A DNA stretch of 64,000 bases from JAJZRJ01 sp040757055 (lineage in GTDB: Bacteria; Desulfobacterota; Desulfobulbia; Desulfobulbales; Desulfurivibrionaceae): assembly GCA_040757055.1 (NCBI GenBank), contig JBFLXY010000005.1:62001-126000 (forward strand). The letters run 5' to 3'. Position numbers and translations under genes: made by a program. Shown in pieces: positions 52,609 through 61,240 of the stretch (the stretch's first letter is position 1; the number at the start of each line of letters is the position of its first letter). The notes beneath the pieces were generated by a model that saw nothing but the letters and a program-made list of their open reading frames with translations, searched no databases and was not told the DNA's origin.

Positions 52609-53331
52609 ATGGAGATCACCCCCGACCTCTCCCTCTGCCTTCTCTACAACAGCAGCCCGGAACAACTGCGCGGTTTCCTCGCCTCCCTGAACGCCACCGC
52701 CGACCCGGTGGCCTGCGAGGCCATTGTGGTCTACCGCACCGCCACCCCGCCGCCGGCCGAGATTTTTCGCACCTTTCCAACGGTGCTCTTTTTCGAGGAA
52801 CAGGATGACGCCACCCCGGCCGCCGCCATGAACAAGGCCCTGCGGCTGGCCAGGGGCCGTTACCTCTCGCTGTGGGCCGACTCCATCCTCCTGCAGCCCC
52901 AGACCCTCTATCGGCTGCTGACCCTGCTCGACGACCGGCCGGAACTCGGCATCATCGCCCCGCGGCTGATCTCGTCGGATGGTGCCGTCCTGGCCAACGC
53001 CGGCCCCCTGCCCTCGCTCTTCCGCCGCCACCCCACCGACCGGCTCCCGACCGGTCAGCAACTCCCCGTCCCGGCGGCCTGGCTTTCCGACCGGGCCCTG
53101 GTGCTGCGCCGCGAGGTGGTGGACGACATCGGCTTTCTGGACAGCGGCTTCCGCCGGGGTTGCGCCGATGCCGACCTCTGCCGCCGGGCCTCCCGCGAGG
53201 GCTGGCGCCTGGCGCTTTATCCGGCGTCCGTGGCCATGGAGAGCGCGCCTGCCACGCCGCCAGCCTGCTCTGGCGGCGACCTGGCCCGCTTCCTGCTGCG
53301 CAAGTGGCTGGCCATCCGTTCCGCCCCCTGA
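52609..53331 (+). CDS. Glycosyltransferase-2-like protein
   Basis: A 240-residue soluble protein with the GT-A pattern: LCLLYNSSPEQLRGFLASL, FFEEQDDATPAAAMNKALRLARGRYLSLWADSILL, LGIIAPRLISSDGAVLANAG and VDDIGFLDSGFRRGCADADLCRRA. The usual DxD is reduced to WAD followed by Ser, so activity is uncertain. It resembles the rhamnosyl or galactofuranosyl transferases that read long-form GT2 folds. It starts 21 bases after the RACo-like gene and may be co-transcribed, though no functional link is clear. Confidence 0.7.
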   Translation: MEITPDLSLCLLYNSSPEQLRGFLASLNATADPVACEAIVVYRTATPPPAEIFRTFPTVLFFEEQDDATPAAAMNKALRLARGRYLSLWADSILLQPQTLYRLLTLLDDRPELGIIAPRLISSDGAVLANAGPLPSLFRRHPTDRLPTGQQLPVPAAWLSDRALVLRREVVDDIGFLDSGFRRGCADADLCRRASREGWRLALYPASVAMESAPATPPACSGGDLARFLLRKWLAIRSAP

Positions 53332-53566
53332 CAGGCTCCCCTGCCCCACATCGCTCCGGCGGCTGGGTAATTTTGCTCCACATCGCCCTGCGGAATGGAT
53401 AGAATCTATCCAGCCACGGCAACGGGGCAACCGCTCCGAGCCCACAATTTTGTTTTGATTTCATGAGGTTGTGTTTTTTGTCACGCACTGGCACGGAATC
53501 TGATGAAGGGGCCGCTGTCATCTCTTTGGCAATTTTTTCTCGCAACCCACTTTAAGGAGAAACACC

Positions 53567-54031
53567 ATGAAACGCATCCTCTCCACCGCCGCCCTGTTGC
53601 TGGCCATCGGCATTGCCGCCACGGCCTGGGCTGCCGCCGATTATTCCGCCATGACCAATGAGGAGCTGGCCGCCAAGCGCGGGGCCATGCAGAACGCCAC
53701 CGCCGAAGAGCGCAACGCCTTCCAGAAGGAATGGCAGAACCGTGTCCAGCAGATGACCCCCGAAGACCGCCAGAAGTACTCACAGGGTCAAAGCGGCAGC
53801 AAGGCCCAGGGCATGGGGACGGGCAGCGGCCCCATGAGCGGACAGAAACGCGAGGAGATGCAGCAGCGGATGGAAGATCGCCAGCAGAATCGCACCGACA
53901 GGCAAGAGTCTCGGCAGGAAAACCGGCAACAACGCCAGGACCAGGGCGGCATGATGGGCGGCCGCGGTGGAAATGGAAGTGGTGCGGGTGGCGGCATGGG
54001 CCGCGGTGGCATGGGCGGCGGCCGCCGGTAA
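53567..54031 (+). CDS. Small secreted Gln/Arg/Gly-rich protein, DUF1104-like N-terminus
   Basis: A 154-residue protein with a signal peptide (LSTAALLLAIGIAATAWA). Residues 23-70 (ADYSAMTNEELAAKRGAM, EERNAFQKEWQNRVQQMTPEDRQKY) resemble DUF1104-type periplasmic proteins. The rest is a low-complexity tail, first Gln/Arg/Glu-rich (QQRMEDRQQNRTDRQESRQ), then Gly/Met-rich (GGMGRGGMGGG). The tail could bind metal, lipid or cell wall (inference). It heads an operon with an ABC exporter, 28 bases downstream. Confidence 0.7.
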   Translation: MKRILSTAALLLAIGIAATAWAAADYSAMTNEELAAKRGAMQNATAEERNAFQKEWQNRVQQMTPEDRQKYSQGQSGSKAQGMGTGSGPMSGQKREEMQQRMEDRQQNRTDRQESRQENRQQRQDQGGMMGGRGGNGSGAGGGMGRGGMGGGRR

Positions 54032-54059
54032 CGCAAATCAACCAGAGGAAGGTGAAGCC

Positions 54060-54755
54060 ATGGCGCTTGTAACCGCGGCTGGGCTCGAAAAAACGTACAC
54101 CTTGGGCGAGGTCCGGGTGGAGGCGATCCGGGGGGTGGATTTCTCCATCGCTCCCGGCGCCTTTGTCTCCTTTATCGGCCCCTCGGGCAGCGGCAAATCG
54201 ACCCTGCTCAACATGATCGGCTGCCTGGACCAGCCCTCCGGCGGCAGCCTCACCGTGGCCGGCCAGGACATTCGCGCCCTGGACCGCCACGCCGCGGCCC
54301 GCTTCCGGGGCGAGACCATCGGCTTCATCTTCCAGGACTTCAACCTGATCCCGGTGCTCACCGTGTACGAGAATGTGGAATATCCGCTGCTCATGGTGCA
54401 AAAGCGGCCGGCGGCCGAGCGCCGCCAGCGGGTCATGGCCCTGCTCGATGCGGTGGGCATGGCCGACCAGGCGAACAAATACCCGAGCCAGATCTCCGGC
54501 GGCCAGAAGCAGCGGGTGGCGGTGGCCCGGGCCCTCATCACCAACGCCAAGCTGGTGCTGGCGGACGAACCCACAGCCAACCTCGACCGCGAGACCGCCG
54601 AACGGATCATTGCCCTGATGAAGCGGCTGCGGGACGAGTTCAGGACCACCTTCATCTTTTCCACCCACGATCCGCGGGTGGTCCGGAACGCCGAGACCAT
54701 CTACACCCTGGAAGACGGAAAGCTCCAGCCCGCAAAGGAGGCCGGCCATGCGTAA
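54060..54755 (+). CDS. LolD/MacB-type ABC ATPase
   Basis: A 231-residue ATPase: Walker A GPSGSGKST, Q-loop FQDFNLIP, signature ISGGQKQRVAVARAL, Walker B LVLADEPTANLD and STHDPR. It belongs to the same class as the pump ATPase at 30087 but pairs with a LolC/E-like permease. ATG 54060 has GAAGG upstream. It overlaps the permease gene by eight bases. Confidence 0.93.
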   Translation: MALVTAAGLEKTYTLGEVRVEAIRGVDFSIAPGAFVSFIGPSGSGKSTLLNMIGCLDQPSGGSLTVAGQDIRALDRHAAARFRGETIGFIFQDFNLIPVLTVYENVEYPLLMVQKRPAAERRQRVMALLDAVGMADQANKYPSQISGGQKQRVAVARALITNAKLVLADEPTANLDRETAERIIALMKRLRDEFRTTFIFSTHDPRVVRNAETIYTLEDGKLQPAKEAGHA

Positions 54756-55992
54756 CATCCTCCGCCTCGCGGCCCTGAACCTGACCCGCTACAAGCGGCG
54801 CACCCTGCTGACCACCGCCCTCATCGCCCTGGGGGTCACGGCGGTCCTGCTCTTCATCGCCGTCTCCGGTTCCTTCAAGGCCATGATGATCGGCCAGATC
54901 ACCGATTCGGTGATGGGCCACCTCCAGATCCACCGCAAGGGTTATGTCGCCTCCATCGACAGCCTGCCGCTCAACCGCAACCTCAACGACAGGCAGGTGG
55001 CAAAGGTGCTGGAGGTTCTCGGCAAGGAGCCCGCCATCGCCTCCTATTCGCTGCGGATCAAATTGGGCGCCATGTTCAGCAACTTCACCGAAACCACCAA
55101 TATCCGCCTCAACGCGGTGGTGCCGGCGGATGAATTCAAGACCATGCCGCTTCTGGCCTCGCGGGTGCAGCAGCAGACAGGACCGGAAGCCCTCTCCCGC
55201 GGCGGCATCCTGGTGCCGGAACTGCTGGCCAAGGGCATGCAGGTCAAGACCGGGGACACCGTGGTGCTGGTGGCCACCAACCGGGACGGCTCGGTCAACG
55301 GCCAGCCTTTCGTGGTGCAGGGCGTGCTCGAAGGCATCTCCGGCCCCGGCGGCCGGGACGGCGCCATCCATCTGGAGGATGCCAAAAGCCTGCTGCGCAT
55401 CGAGGGGGTCGAGGTGAGCGAGATCGCGGTGCGCCTCAAAAACATCGCCGAACTGCCCCAGGTGGCCGCCCGTCTGGAGCAGGAAATGGGCGGCATGACC
55501 AACAGGGAGGGCCAGCCGGTCTTCGAGCTCCACACCTGGGAAAAGCTCTCGCCCTTTTTCAACATCGCCAAGATGATCGACCTGATGACCCTCTCCATCA
55601 AGGTCATGCTGGTGGCCATCGTGCTGGTGAGCATCATGAACGTGATGATCATGGCGGTCTACGAACGGCTCGGCGAGATCGGCACCATGGCCGCCATCGG
55701 CACCACGCCGGGCAGGATTCTCGCCCTCTTCGTCACCGAGGGCTTTCTCCTCGGGGTGGTGGGCACGGCCATCGGCACGGTGGTGAGCCTGCTCGCCATC
55801 CTGGGCCTCAACAGCGCCGGCATCACCTTCAACTTCGGCACCCAGACCGGCCTGCTCCTGGCCCCCTCGATCTCGCCGCGGGAGATCCTCCCCATCGTGC
55901 TGATCGTCATCGCCATGGCGGTGCTGGCCAGCCTGCAACCCGCCTTCAAGGCGGCGAAGATGGACCCCATCGCCGCCCTGCGCCACATCTGA
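54748..55992 (+). CDS. LolC/E-like ABC permease
   Basis: A 414-residue FtsX-superfamily permease: N-terminal helix (LLTTALIALGVTAVLLFIAV), a periplasmic domain (about 45-270) and three C-terminal helices (SIKVMLVAIVLVSIMNVMIMAVYERLGEIGTMAAIGTT onward). The EIGTMAAIGTT block is the coupling-helix signature. Such permeases extract lipoproteins or lipids from the inner membrane into the periplasm. The operon adds a LolA-like protein and a barrel, suggesting transport across the envelope. Confidence 0.9.
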   Translation: MRNILRLAALNLTRYKRRTLLTTALIALGVTAVLLFIAVSGSFKAMMIGQITDSVMGHLQIHRKGYVASIDSLPLNRNLNDRQVAKVLEVLGKEPAIASYSLRIKLGAMFSNFTETTNIRLNAVVPADEFKTMPLLASRVQQQTGPEALSRGGILVPELLAKGMQVKTGDTVVLVATNRDGSVNGQPFVVQGVLEGISGPGGRDGAIHLEDAKSLLRIEGVEVSEIAVRLKNIAELPQVAARLEQEMGGMTNREGQPVFELHTWEKLSPFFNIAKMIDLMTLSIKVMLVAIVLVSIMNVMIMAVYERLGEIGTMAAIGTTPGRILALFVTEGFLLGVVGTAIGTVVSLLAILGLNSAGITFNFGTQTGLLLAPSISPREILPIVLIVIAMAVLASLQPAFKAAKMDPIAALRHI

Positions 55993-56007
55993 CCCGAGGA
56001 AAAACCC

Positions 56008-56742
56008 ATGAAGATCAGAGTATTCTCGCTCCTTTGTTTTCTGCTGGCCCTGGCCGCGCCCGCCTGGGCAATGGACGGCCAGGAGCTGCTGGCCAGGGTG
56101 GACCGCAACCTCCAGCCCGAATCCTACGAGATGTACCGCAAGCTCATCAACATCGAGCCCAACGGCAACAGGAAGGAATATGTCCTTTACTCCGTGAAAA
56201 AGGGCCAGGACAAGCTGGTGGCCCTCTTCCTCGCCCCGGCCAGCGACAAGGGCCGCGCCACCCTGCGCCTGGGCGACAACATGTGGCTCCACATCCCCAA
56301 TGTCGGCAAGCCCATCCGCATCACCAGCCTGCAATCGGTGGTGGGCGGGGTTTTCAACAATGCCGACATCCTGCGCCTCGACTACAGCGCGGAATACAAC
56401 GTGGCCAGCATGCAGGAGAAGGGCGAGAGCTATCTGCTGGAGCTGAAGGCCAAGTCCGGCAGCGTTGCCTACGACCGCCTCAGGATGACGGTGGACAGGA
56501 AGGCCCTGGTGCCGACGGTGATCGAGTGCTACGCGGTGAGCGGCATGCTGATCAAGACCCTCTACTTCAAAGATCTCAAGGACTTTGGCGACGGCGTCAG
56601 GCGGCCGTCGGTGGTCGAGACCGACAGCCCGCTCTACAAGGGATACAAGTCGGTGATGCTCTACGCCAACATCAAGAAGCGCGAGGTGGCGGACGAGGTC
56701 TTCACCCTCAACTACCTGCCGCGGGTGGAATCCCTGCGATGA
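56008..56742 (+). CDS. LolA-like outer-membrane lipoprotein-sorting protein
   Basis: A 244-residue periplasmic protein with a signal peptide ending at APAWA. The sequence SYEMYRKLINIEPNGNRKEYVLYS, VALFLAPASDKGRATLRLGDNMWLHIPNVGKPIRIT and GSVAYDRLRMTVDRKALVPTVIECYAVSG matches the LolA-like family annotated as outer-membrane lipoprotein-sorting protein, which has a half-open beta-barrel that carries lipids or lipoproteins. It would receive cargo from the ABC exporter. Its stop overlaps the start of the barrel gene (ATGA). Confidence 0.88.
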   Translation: MKIRVFSLLCFLLALAAPAWAMDGQELLARVDRNLQPESYEMYRKLINIEPNGNRKEYVLYSVKKGQDKLVALFLAPASDKGRATLRLGDNMWLHIPNVGKPIRITSLQSVVGGVFNNADILRLDYSAEYNVASMQEKGESYLLELKAKSGSVAYDRLRMTVDRKALVPTVIECYAVSGMLIKTLYFKDLKDFGDGVRRPSVVETDSPLYKGYKSVMLYANIKKREVADEVFTLNYLPRVESLR

Positions 56743-58028
56743 GCCGCACTGTTCCTGCCGCGCTCCTTCTTGCCCTGCTCGCCTCGCCGGCCATGGCGGA
56801 GGAGTTCTCCTTCGACCCGGCGGAGATCGAGCCCCCGGCCCTCGAATGGGGCGGCTACGCCGAAGTGAAATGGGAGCACAGTGACCTCAACCAGCGGGGC
56901 GCCCTGCGCGACCTGCTCTTCTACCAAGGACCCCGCTCCACCCTTGACCGGCTCGGCACCGCGCTCCAGCTCGACGGCCGCTACACCCGGGACCTGGCCG
57001 CGCTCAAATGGGTGGCCAGGGCCACCGCGGCCCAGGATGAGCTGGCGTGGTCCGACACCGCCGATCTCTACGAAGGTTACCTGAGCCTCAAGCCGGCCCC
57101 GGATTTCGTTGTCGATCTCGGCAAGAAAACCTTCAAATGGGGCAAGGGCTACGCCTGGAATCCGGTGGGCTTCATCGACCGGCCCAAGGACCCCAACGAC
57201 CCGGAAGAGGCGCTGGAAGGGTTCATCGGCGCGGGATTTGACGCCATCCGCAGCTTTGCCGGCAGCCCGCTGCAGACCGTGGCCCTCACCGCCGTGGCCC
57301 TGCCGGTCTGGCAGGGGGTGAACGAGGACTTCGGCGCCCGCGACAATGTGAATCTCGCTGCCAAGCTCTATTTTCTCTTCTATGACACCGACATCGACCT
57401 CATTGCCTCCACCGGCAACAGCCGCTCCAGCCGATTCGGCGTCGATTTCTCGCGCAATCTGGCGGCCAACCTCGAAATCCACGGAGAGATCGCCCACACC
57501 CCGCATCAGTCGATGCAGATGCTGGATGCCAGCAGCATGATGGCCACCCAGATGGTAAGCGACACCTCCTGGCTTTTGGGCCTCCGCCACCTCAGCGAAC
57601 GCGACCTCACCACCATTGTCGAGATCTACCACAACGACGACGGCTACACCGAAGCGGAGCAGGCGCGCTTCTTCGATCTGGTTGCTGATGGCATGGCCCA
57701 GTACGAGTCCACCGGCGCCACCACCCTGCTTTCTCGCGCGGCCAACGCCAGCCAGCTTTACAGCCGGCCGCAAACCGGCCGCAACTACCTCTACGCCCGC
57801 CTGAGCCAGAAGGACCCCTTGGACATCCTCTACCTCAATCCCGGCCTCACCCTCATCGCCAACCTCGACGACCAGAGCTGGTCGCTGGCACCGGAGATGG
57901 TCTACACCGGTTTCACCAACTGGGAGCTGCGCCTCCGCCTCAATGTGGTCGGCGGCGACGCCAACAGCGAATACGACGAAAAGCGCAACAGCAACACCCT
58001 GGAGGCACGCCTCCGATCTTTCTTCTAA
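56739..58028 (+). CDS. Outer-membrane beta-barrel protein of the ABC-LolA operon
   Basis: A 429-residue protein with a signal peptide (AALLLALLASPAMA) and alternating-pattern strands ending in Phe (RLRSFF), as for outer-membrane barrels. Features include YEGYLSLKPAPDFVVDLGKKTFKWGKGYAWNPVGFIDRP and repeated Asp/Asn-rich turns. This resembles the barrel proteins found beside LolA-like and MMPL or ABC lipid exporters. Translational coupling to the LolA-like gene supports a shared pathway, perhaps delivery of cargo to or through the outer membrane. Confidence 0.78.
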   Translation: MSRTVPAALLLALLASPAMAEEFSFDPAEIEPPALEWGGYAEVKWEHSDLNQRGALRDLLFYQGPRSTLDRLGTALQLDGRYTRDLAALKWVARATAAQDELAWSDTADLYEGYLSLKPAPDFVVDLGKKTFKWGKGYAWNPVGFIDRPKDPNDPEEALEGFIGAGFDAIRSFAGSPLQTVALTAVALPVWQGVNEDFGARDNVNLAAKLYFLFYDTDIDLIASTGNSRSSRFGVDFSRNLAANLEIHGEIAHTPHQSMQMLDASSMMATQMVSDTSWLLGLRHLSERDLTTIVEIYHNDDGYTEAEQARFFDLVADGMAQYESTGATTLLSRAANASQLYSRPQTGRNYLYARLSQKDPLDILYLNPGLTLIANLDDQSWSLAPEMVYTGFTNWELRLRLNVVGGDANSEYDEKRNSNTLEARLRSFF

Positions 58029-58068
58029 CAGCCCCCTCCCGCTTTTTCCGGCCCGATTTCTTTGGTTG

Positions 58069-58097
58069 TTGACATCCTCTCTTTTAAACGCTATTTT
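58069..58097 (+). promoter_or_regulatory. Promoter of the acsE-like gene
   Basis: TTGACA (58069-58074), 17 bases, TATTTT (58092-58097). It predicts a leader of about 110 bases with a GGCCC/GGGCC hairpin but no obvious riboswitch. Confidence 0.65.
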
Positions 58098-58216
58098 TGC
58101 GCGTTAATCGCTCAAGATTCCGGCGCAATCGAGCGGTCAGCACCCCCGAACAGCGAACATCACGGCCCTCCTCGGGCCGGACACATATTGCCAACGTCAA
58201 CGAAAGGAGAAGAGGA

Positions 58217-59113
58217 ATGTCCCAGAAGGTATTAGCTATTGCCGAGAGCATCAACATCATGGGCAAGCGCAGCGGCACCGCCATGAAGGAACGCAATCCC
58301 GCCCCGGTGCAGGAGATGGCCAGGGAAGAATCTGCCGCCGGCGCCTCCTATCTCGACCTCAACATCGGCCCGGCCCGCAAGGACGGCACCGAGCTGATGC
58401 CCTGGGTGGTGCAGACCGTGGAAGCGGCGAGCGACGTGCCCCTCTGCCTCGATACCACCAATACCGACGCCATGGCCGCCGGCTTTGCCGTGGTGAAGAA
58501 CAAAACCGCCGCCATCATGAACTCCATCTCCGCCCAGCCGGAGCGCATGCAGAAGCTCATCCCGGTGGCTGCCGAGGCGGGCTGCAACGTCATCGCCCTG
58601 CTCTGGGGCCCGGACGGCATGCCGCGTGACTCCAACGAGCGCGCCGCCATGGCGGTGGACCTGATGATGGCCCTGGCCGAGGCCGGCATCCCCAATGAGA
58701 AGATGATCTTCGACCCCATCGCCACCCCCATCACCCTGGGCGCCGACCAGATCGCCTCGGGCCTCGAGTTCCTCAGCATGCTGCAGGAAATCGCGCCGGG
58801 CGCCGGCTCCACCGTGGGTCTTTCCAACGTCTCCAACGGCGTGGCCGAGCACCTGCGCAAGTATCTGGACCGCACCTACCTCATCATGCTCATGAAGTAC
58901 GGCATCACCACTGCCATCGTCAATTCCTACGATGCCGAGCTGATGGCGATCTGCAAGGGCGAGCGCCAGAACCACGTGGACATGGTCCATGCCATGATGG
59001 ATGGCAACGATCCGGACCCGGCTTCTCTTTCCGGCGTGGCCCTGGAGCACTATAAGACCTACAAGGCCCTCTCCGGCCAGACCGTGTTTAGCGAGTCCTG
59101 GCTGGAGCTGTAA
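58217..59113 (+). CDS. acsE: Methyltetrahydrofolate:corrinoid/iron-sulfur protein methyltransferase
   Basis: A 298-residue pterin-binding TIM-barrel protein: AESINIMGKRSG, SYLDLNIGPARKDGTELMPWVV, PLCLDTTNTDAMAAGF, IMNSISAQPERM, MIFDPIATPITLG and GLSNVSNGV are the family motifs. It moves the methyl group of methyl-tetrahydrofolate to the cobalt of the corrinoid iron-sulfur protein in the Wood-Ljungdahl pathway, in either direction. AAGGAGAAGAGG precedes ATG 58217. It is next to an HsdR_N-like gene; the corrinoid protein and CODH/ACS are not in the window. A related methyltransferase for another corrinoid protein is the alternative. Confidence 0.9.
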   Translation: MSQKVLAIAESINIMGKRSGTAMKERNPAPVQEMAREESAAGASYLDLNIGPARKDGTELMPWVVQTVEAASDVPLCLDTTNTDAMAAGFAVVKNKTAAIMNSISAQPERMQKLIPVAAEAGCNVIALLWGPDGMPRDSNERAAMAVDLMMALAEAGIPNEKMIFDPIATPITLGADQIASGLEFLSMLQEIAPGAGSTVGLSNVSNGVAEHLRKYLDRTYLIMLMKYGITTAIVNSYDAELMAICKGERQNHVDMVHAMMDGNDPDPASLSGVALEHYKTYKALSGQTVFSESWLEL

Positions 59114-59201
59114 GAGCGGCTGTTGATAGCCGCGGACTTACCGGCGGCTCAGGGCGAGGGGGCTGCGGCCCCCTCGTCGCGTTTTGGGAGGCAGAACGCG
59201 C

Positions 59202-59777
59202 ATGGCGGACATCCCTTCGCACCACATGATCTACGGCACACTGGCGGACTACGTCACCGGCGAGCCCTTGGTGGATACCGACGACGAGCGCTACCGCCAG
59301 AAGCTGGCCCGCCTGCTGGTGGAGGAAAAAGGCTTTGCCAAAGGCGACCTCGAACCGCGGCTCAAGATCGAGACCCTCTTTGCCCACCAGTTCGTGGTCT
59401 CCAAGATCGACCTGGTGGTTTCGGCCGAGGGGCAGCGGATCATGGTGGTACGCTACGGCCCTGGTTCGCTGGTGACCCGCGAGCGGCCGGCCATTGCCGC
59501 CGCCCGGGTGCTGGACCAGGAACGCCTCATTCCGCTCGCGGTGGTGACCAATGGCGAAGATGCCGAACTCATCGACTCCCGGAGCGGCAAGGTCCTCGCC
59601 ACCGGGCTCGCTGCCATCCCGAACCGGGAGACGGCCCTGGCCCTGGCGGCGGAACGGGACTGCACCCCGCTGCCCGAAGCCCGGCGGGAGCCGGAGTTGC
59701 GTATCCTGAACGCCTTTGACGTGGAGATCTGCTGCGCCGGCGGCCCCTGCGCCCTGCCCGGCGCCAAAGAGGGATAA
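59202..59777 (+). CDS. HsdR_N-like protein without the nuclease E-x-K motif
   Basis: A 191-residue protein resembling the N-terminal domain of type I restriction subunits (HSDR_N_2): EEKGFAKGDLEPRLKIETLFAHQFVVSKIDLVVSAEGQRIMVVRYGPGS, then RPAIAAARVLDQERLIPLAVVTNGEDAELIDSRSGKVLA. In active PD-(D/E)XK nucleases the strand after KIDLVV carries E-x-K; here it reads VVRYG, so catalysis is unlikely. The C-terminus has a CC-GG-PC cysteine cluster (EICCAGGPCALPG) that could bind metal. No methylase or specificity gene is near. GGGAGG precedes ATG 59202; it follows acsE by 88 bases. Confidence 0.75.
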   Translation: MADIPSHHMIYGTLADYVTGEPLVDTDDERYRQKLARLLVEEKGFAKGDLEPRLKIETLFAHQFVVSKIDLVVSAEGQRIMVVRYGPGSLVTRERPAIAAARVLDQERLIPLAVVTNGEDAELIDSRSGKVLATGLAAIPNRETALALAAERDCTPLPEARREPELRILNAFDVEICCAGGPCALPGAKEG

Positions 59778-59821
59778 GTCCCATTTGTCTTATATGTCCT
59801 ATAAGACAAATGGGACTTATC
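59773..59821. repeat. Perfect 22-bp palindrome with five-base loop
   Basis: Arms 59773-59794 and 59800-59821 are exactly complementary (GATAAGTCCCATTTGTC... and its inverse). The upstream gene's TAA stop lies inside the left arm. There is no T run, so it is not a standard terminator. It resembles the AT-richer REP-type palindromes dispersed in some bacterial genomes. Confidence 0.85.
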
Positions 59822-59853
59822 CACCAACTCCGTATCCTTTGGAGAGAACAATC

Positions 59854-61194
59854 ATGCATGCATGGAGCAAAACAAGCTGGCAGCAGTTCCCGGCCCTGCA
59901 ACAGCCCAAATGGCCAGACCAGGCGGCTTACGACGAGGCAGTGCAGACCATCTCCCATCTGCCCCCCCTGGTCTTTGCCGGCGAGATCCGCGACCTCAAG
60001 CACCGCCTCGCCCAGGTTGAATCGGGCAACGGCTTCCTGCTCCAGGGCGGCGACTGTGCCGAGAATTTCGCCATGTGCACCGCTCCGGCCATCCGCGAAC
60101 TCTTGAAGGTCATCCTGCAGATGGCGGTGATCATGAGCTACGCCGGCGGCAAGCCGGTGGTGAAGCTCGGCCGCATGGCAGGCCAATATGCCAAGCCGCG
60201 TTCGGCCGACACCGAGATGGTGAACGGCGTGGAACTCCCGAGCTACCGGGGCGACATGGTCAACGGCATCGACCCCACCCCCGAGGCGCGGCGGCCCGAC
60301 CCGCAGCGCATGGTCAAGGGCTATTTCCTCTCCTGCGCCACCATGAACATCCTGCGTGCCTTCACCCTGGGCGGCTACGCCGCCCTGGACCGGGTCCACG
60401 CCTGGAACAACGAGTTCGTCAAAAAATCGCCCCAGGGTCAATCCTACGAACGGCTGGCCGCCCACATCGACCAGGCCATCAACTTCATGCGCACCGTCGG
60501 GCTCGATACCGACATCCCCCAACTCCAGCAGGCGAGCTTCTTCACCTCGCACGAGGCCCTCATCCTCGGCTACGAGCAGGCCCTGACCCGGCAGGACTCC
60601 ACCACCGGCGACTGGTACGACTGCTCCGCCCACATGCTCTGGATCGGCGAGCGCACCCGCCAACTGGAAGGTGCCCATGTGGAATTCTTCCGCGGGGTAT
60701 TGAACCCCATTGGCGTGAAGATCGGACCCAACCACGAGATCGACAATGTGAAAAAGCTGGTGCAGGCGCTGAACCCACAGAACGAGCCAGGCCGGCTGAC
60801 GCTCATCACCCGCTTCGGCGCCAGGAAGATCGGCGACGGCCTGCCGCCCCTGGTGCGGGCCTTGAAGCAGGAAGGATTGCGGGTGGTGTGGAGCTGCGAC
60901 CCCATGCACGGCAACACCTACACCGCCGAGACCGGCCACAAGACCCGGAGCTTCGACGACATCCTCCAGGAGATCCGCACCTTCTTTGAGATTCACTGGG
61001 CCGAAGGCACGGTGCCCGGGGGTGTGCATTTCGAGATGACCGGCGACAACGTCACCGAGTGTACTGGCGGGGGCCGCAACATCATGGCGCACCACCTGGC
61101 GGAGAACTACCAGACCATGTGCGACCCGCGGCTCAATGCTGAGCAGAGCCTGGAACTCGCCTTCCAGATCGCCGAACTCCTGCGGGAGAAATAG
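59854..61194 (+). CDS. Class II 3-deoxy-7-phosphoheptulonate synthase
   Basis: A 446-residue DAHP synthase of the plant/mycobacterial type II family: KTSWQQFPALQQPKWPD, PPLVFAGEIRDLK, GFLLQGGDCAENF, MAGQYAKPRS, GEPGR-type NEPGRLTLITRFGARKIGDGLPP, VVWSCDPMHGNT and GGVHFEMTGDNVTECTGGG. It makes the first intermediate of aromatic amino acid synthesis from phosphoenolpyruvate and erythrose-4-phosphate. GGAGAG precedes ATG 59854. It sits alone between the palindrome and the riboswitch. Confidence 0.96.
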   Translation: MHAWSKTSWQQFPALQQPKWPDQAAYDEAVQTISHLPPLVFAGEIRDLKHRLAQVESGNGFLLQGGDCAENFAMCTAPAIRELLKVILQMAVIMSYAGGKPVVKLGRMAGQYAKPRSADTEMVNGVELPSYRGDMVNGIDPTPEARRPDPQRMVKGYFLSCATMNILRAFTLGGYAALDRVHAWNNEFVKKSPQGQSYERLAAHIDQAINFMRTVGLDTDIPQLQQASFFTSHEALILGYEQALTRQDSTTGDWYDCSAHMLWIGERTRQLEGAHVEFFRGVLNPIGVKIGPNHEIDNVKKLVQALNPQNEPGRLTLITRFGARKIGDGLPPLVRALKQEGLRVVWSCDPMHGNTYTAETGHKTRSFDDILQEIRTFFEIHWAEGTVPGGVHFEMTGDNVTECTGGGRNIMAHHLAENYQTMCDPRLNAEQSLELAFQIAELLREK

Positions 61195-61240
61195 ATCGAG
61201 AAACAACGTGCTCCATCGGGGAGCACAGACATATACATAA

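Noticed and set aside
53488..53510. TGGCACGGAATCTGA as a sigma-54 promoter before the small secreted protein gene
   Set aside because: The GG of the -24 element is present but the required GC at -12 is absent at the right distance.
59202..59777. Type I restriction-modification system
   Set aside because: Only an HsdR_N-like fragment without catalytic residues is present; no HsdM, HsdS or helicase domain follows.
61209..61227. GTGCTCC/GGAGCAC hairpin after the DAHP synthase as its terminator
   Set aside because: The stem is short and no T tract follows, so termination cannot be supported.
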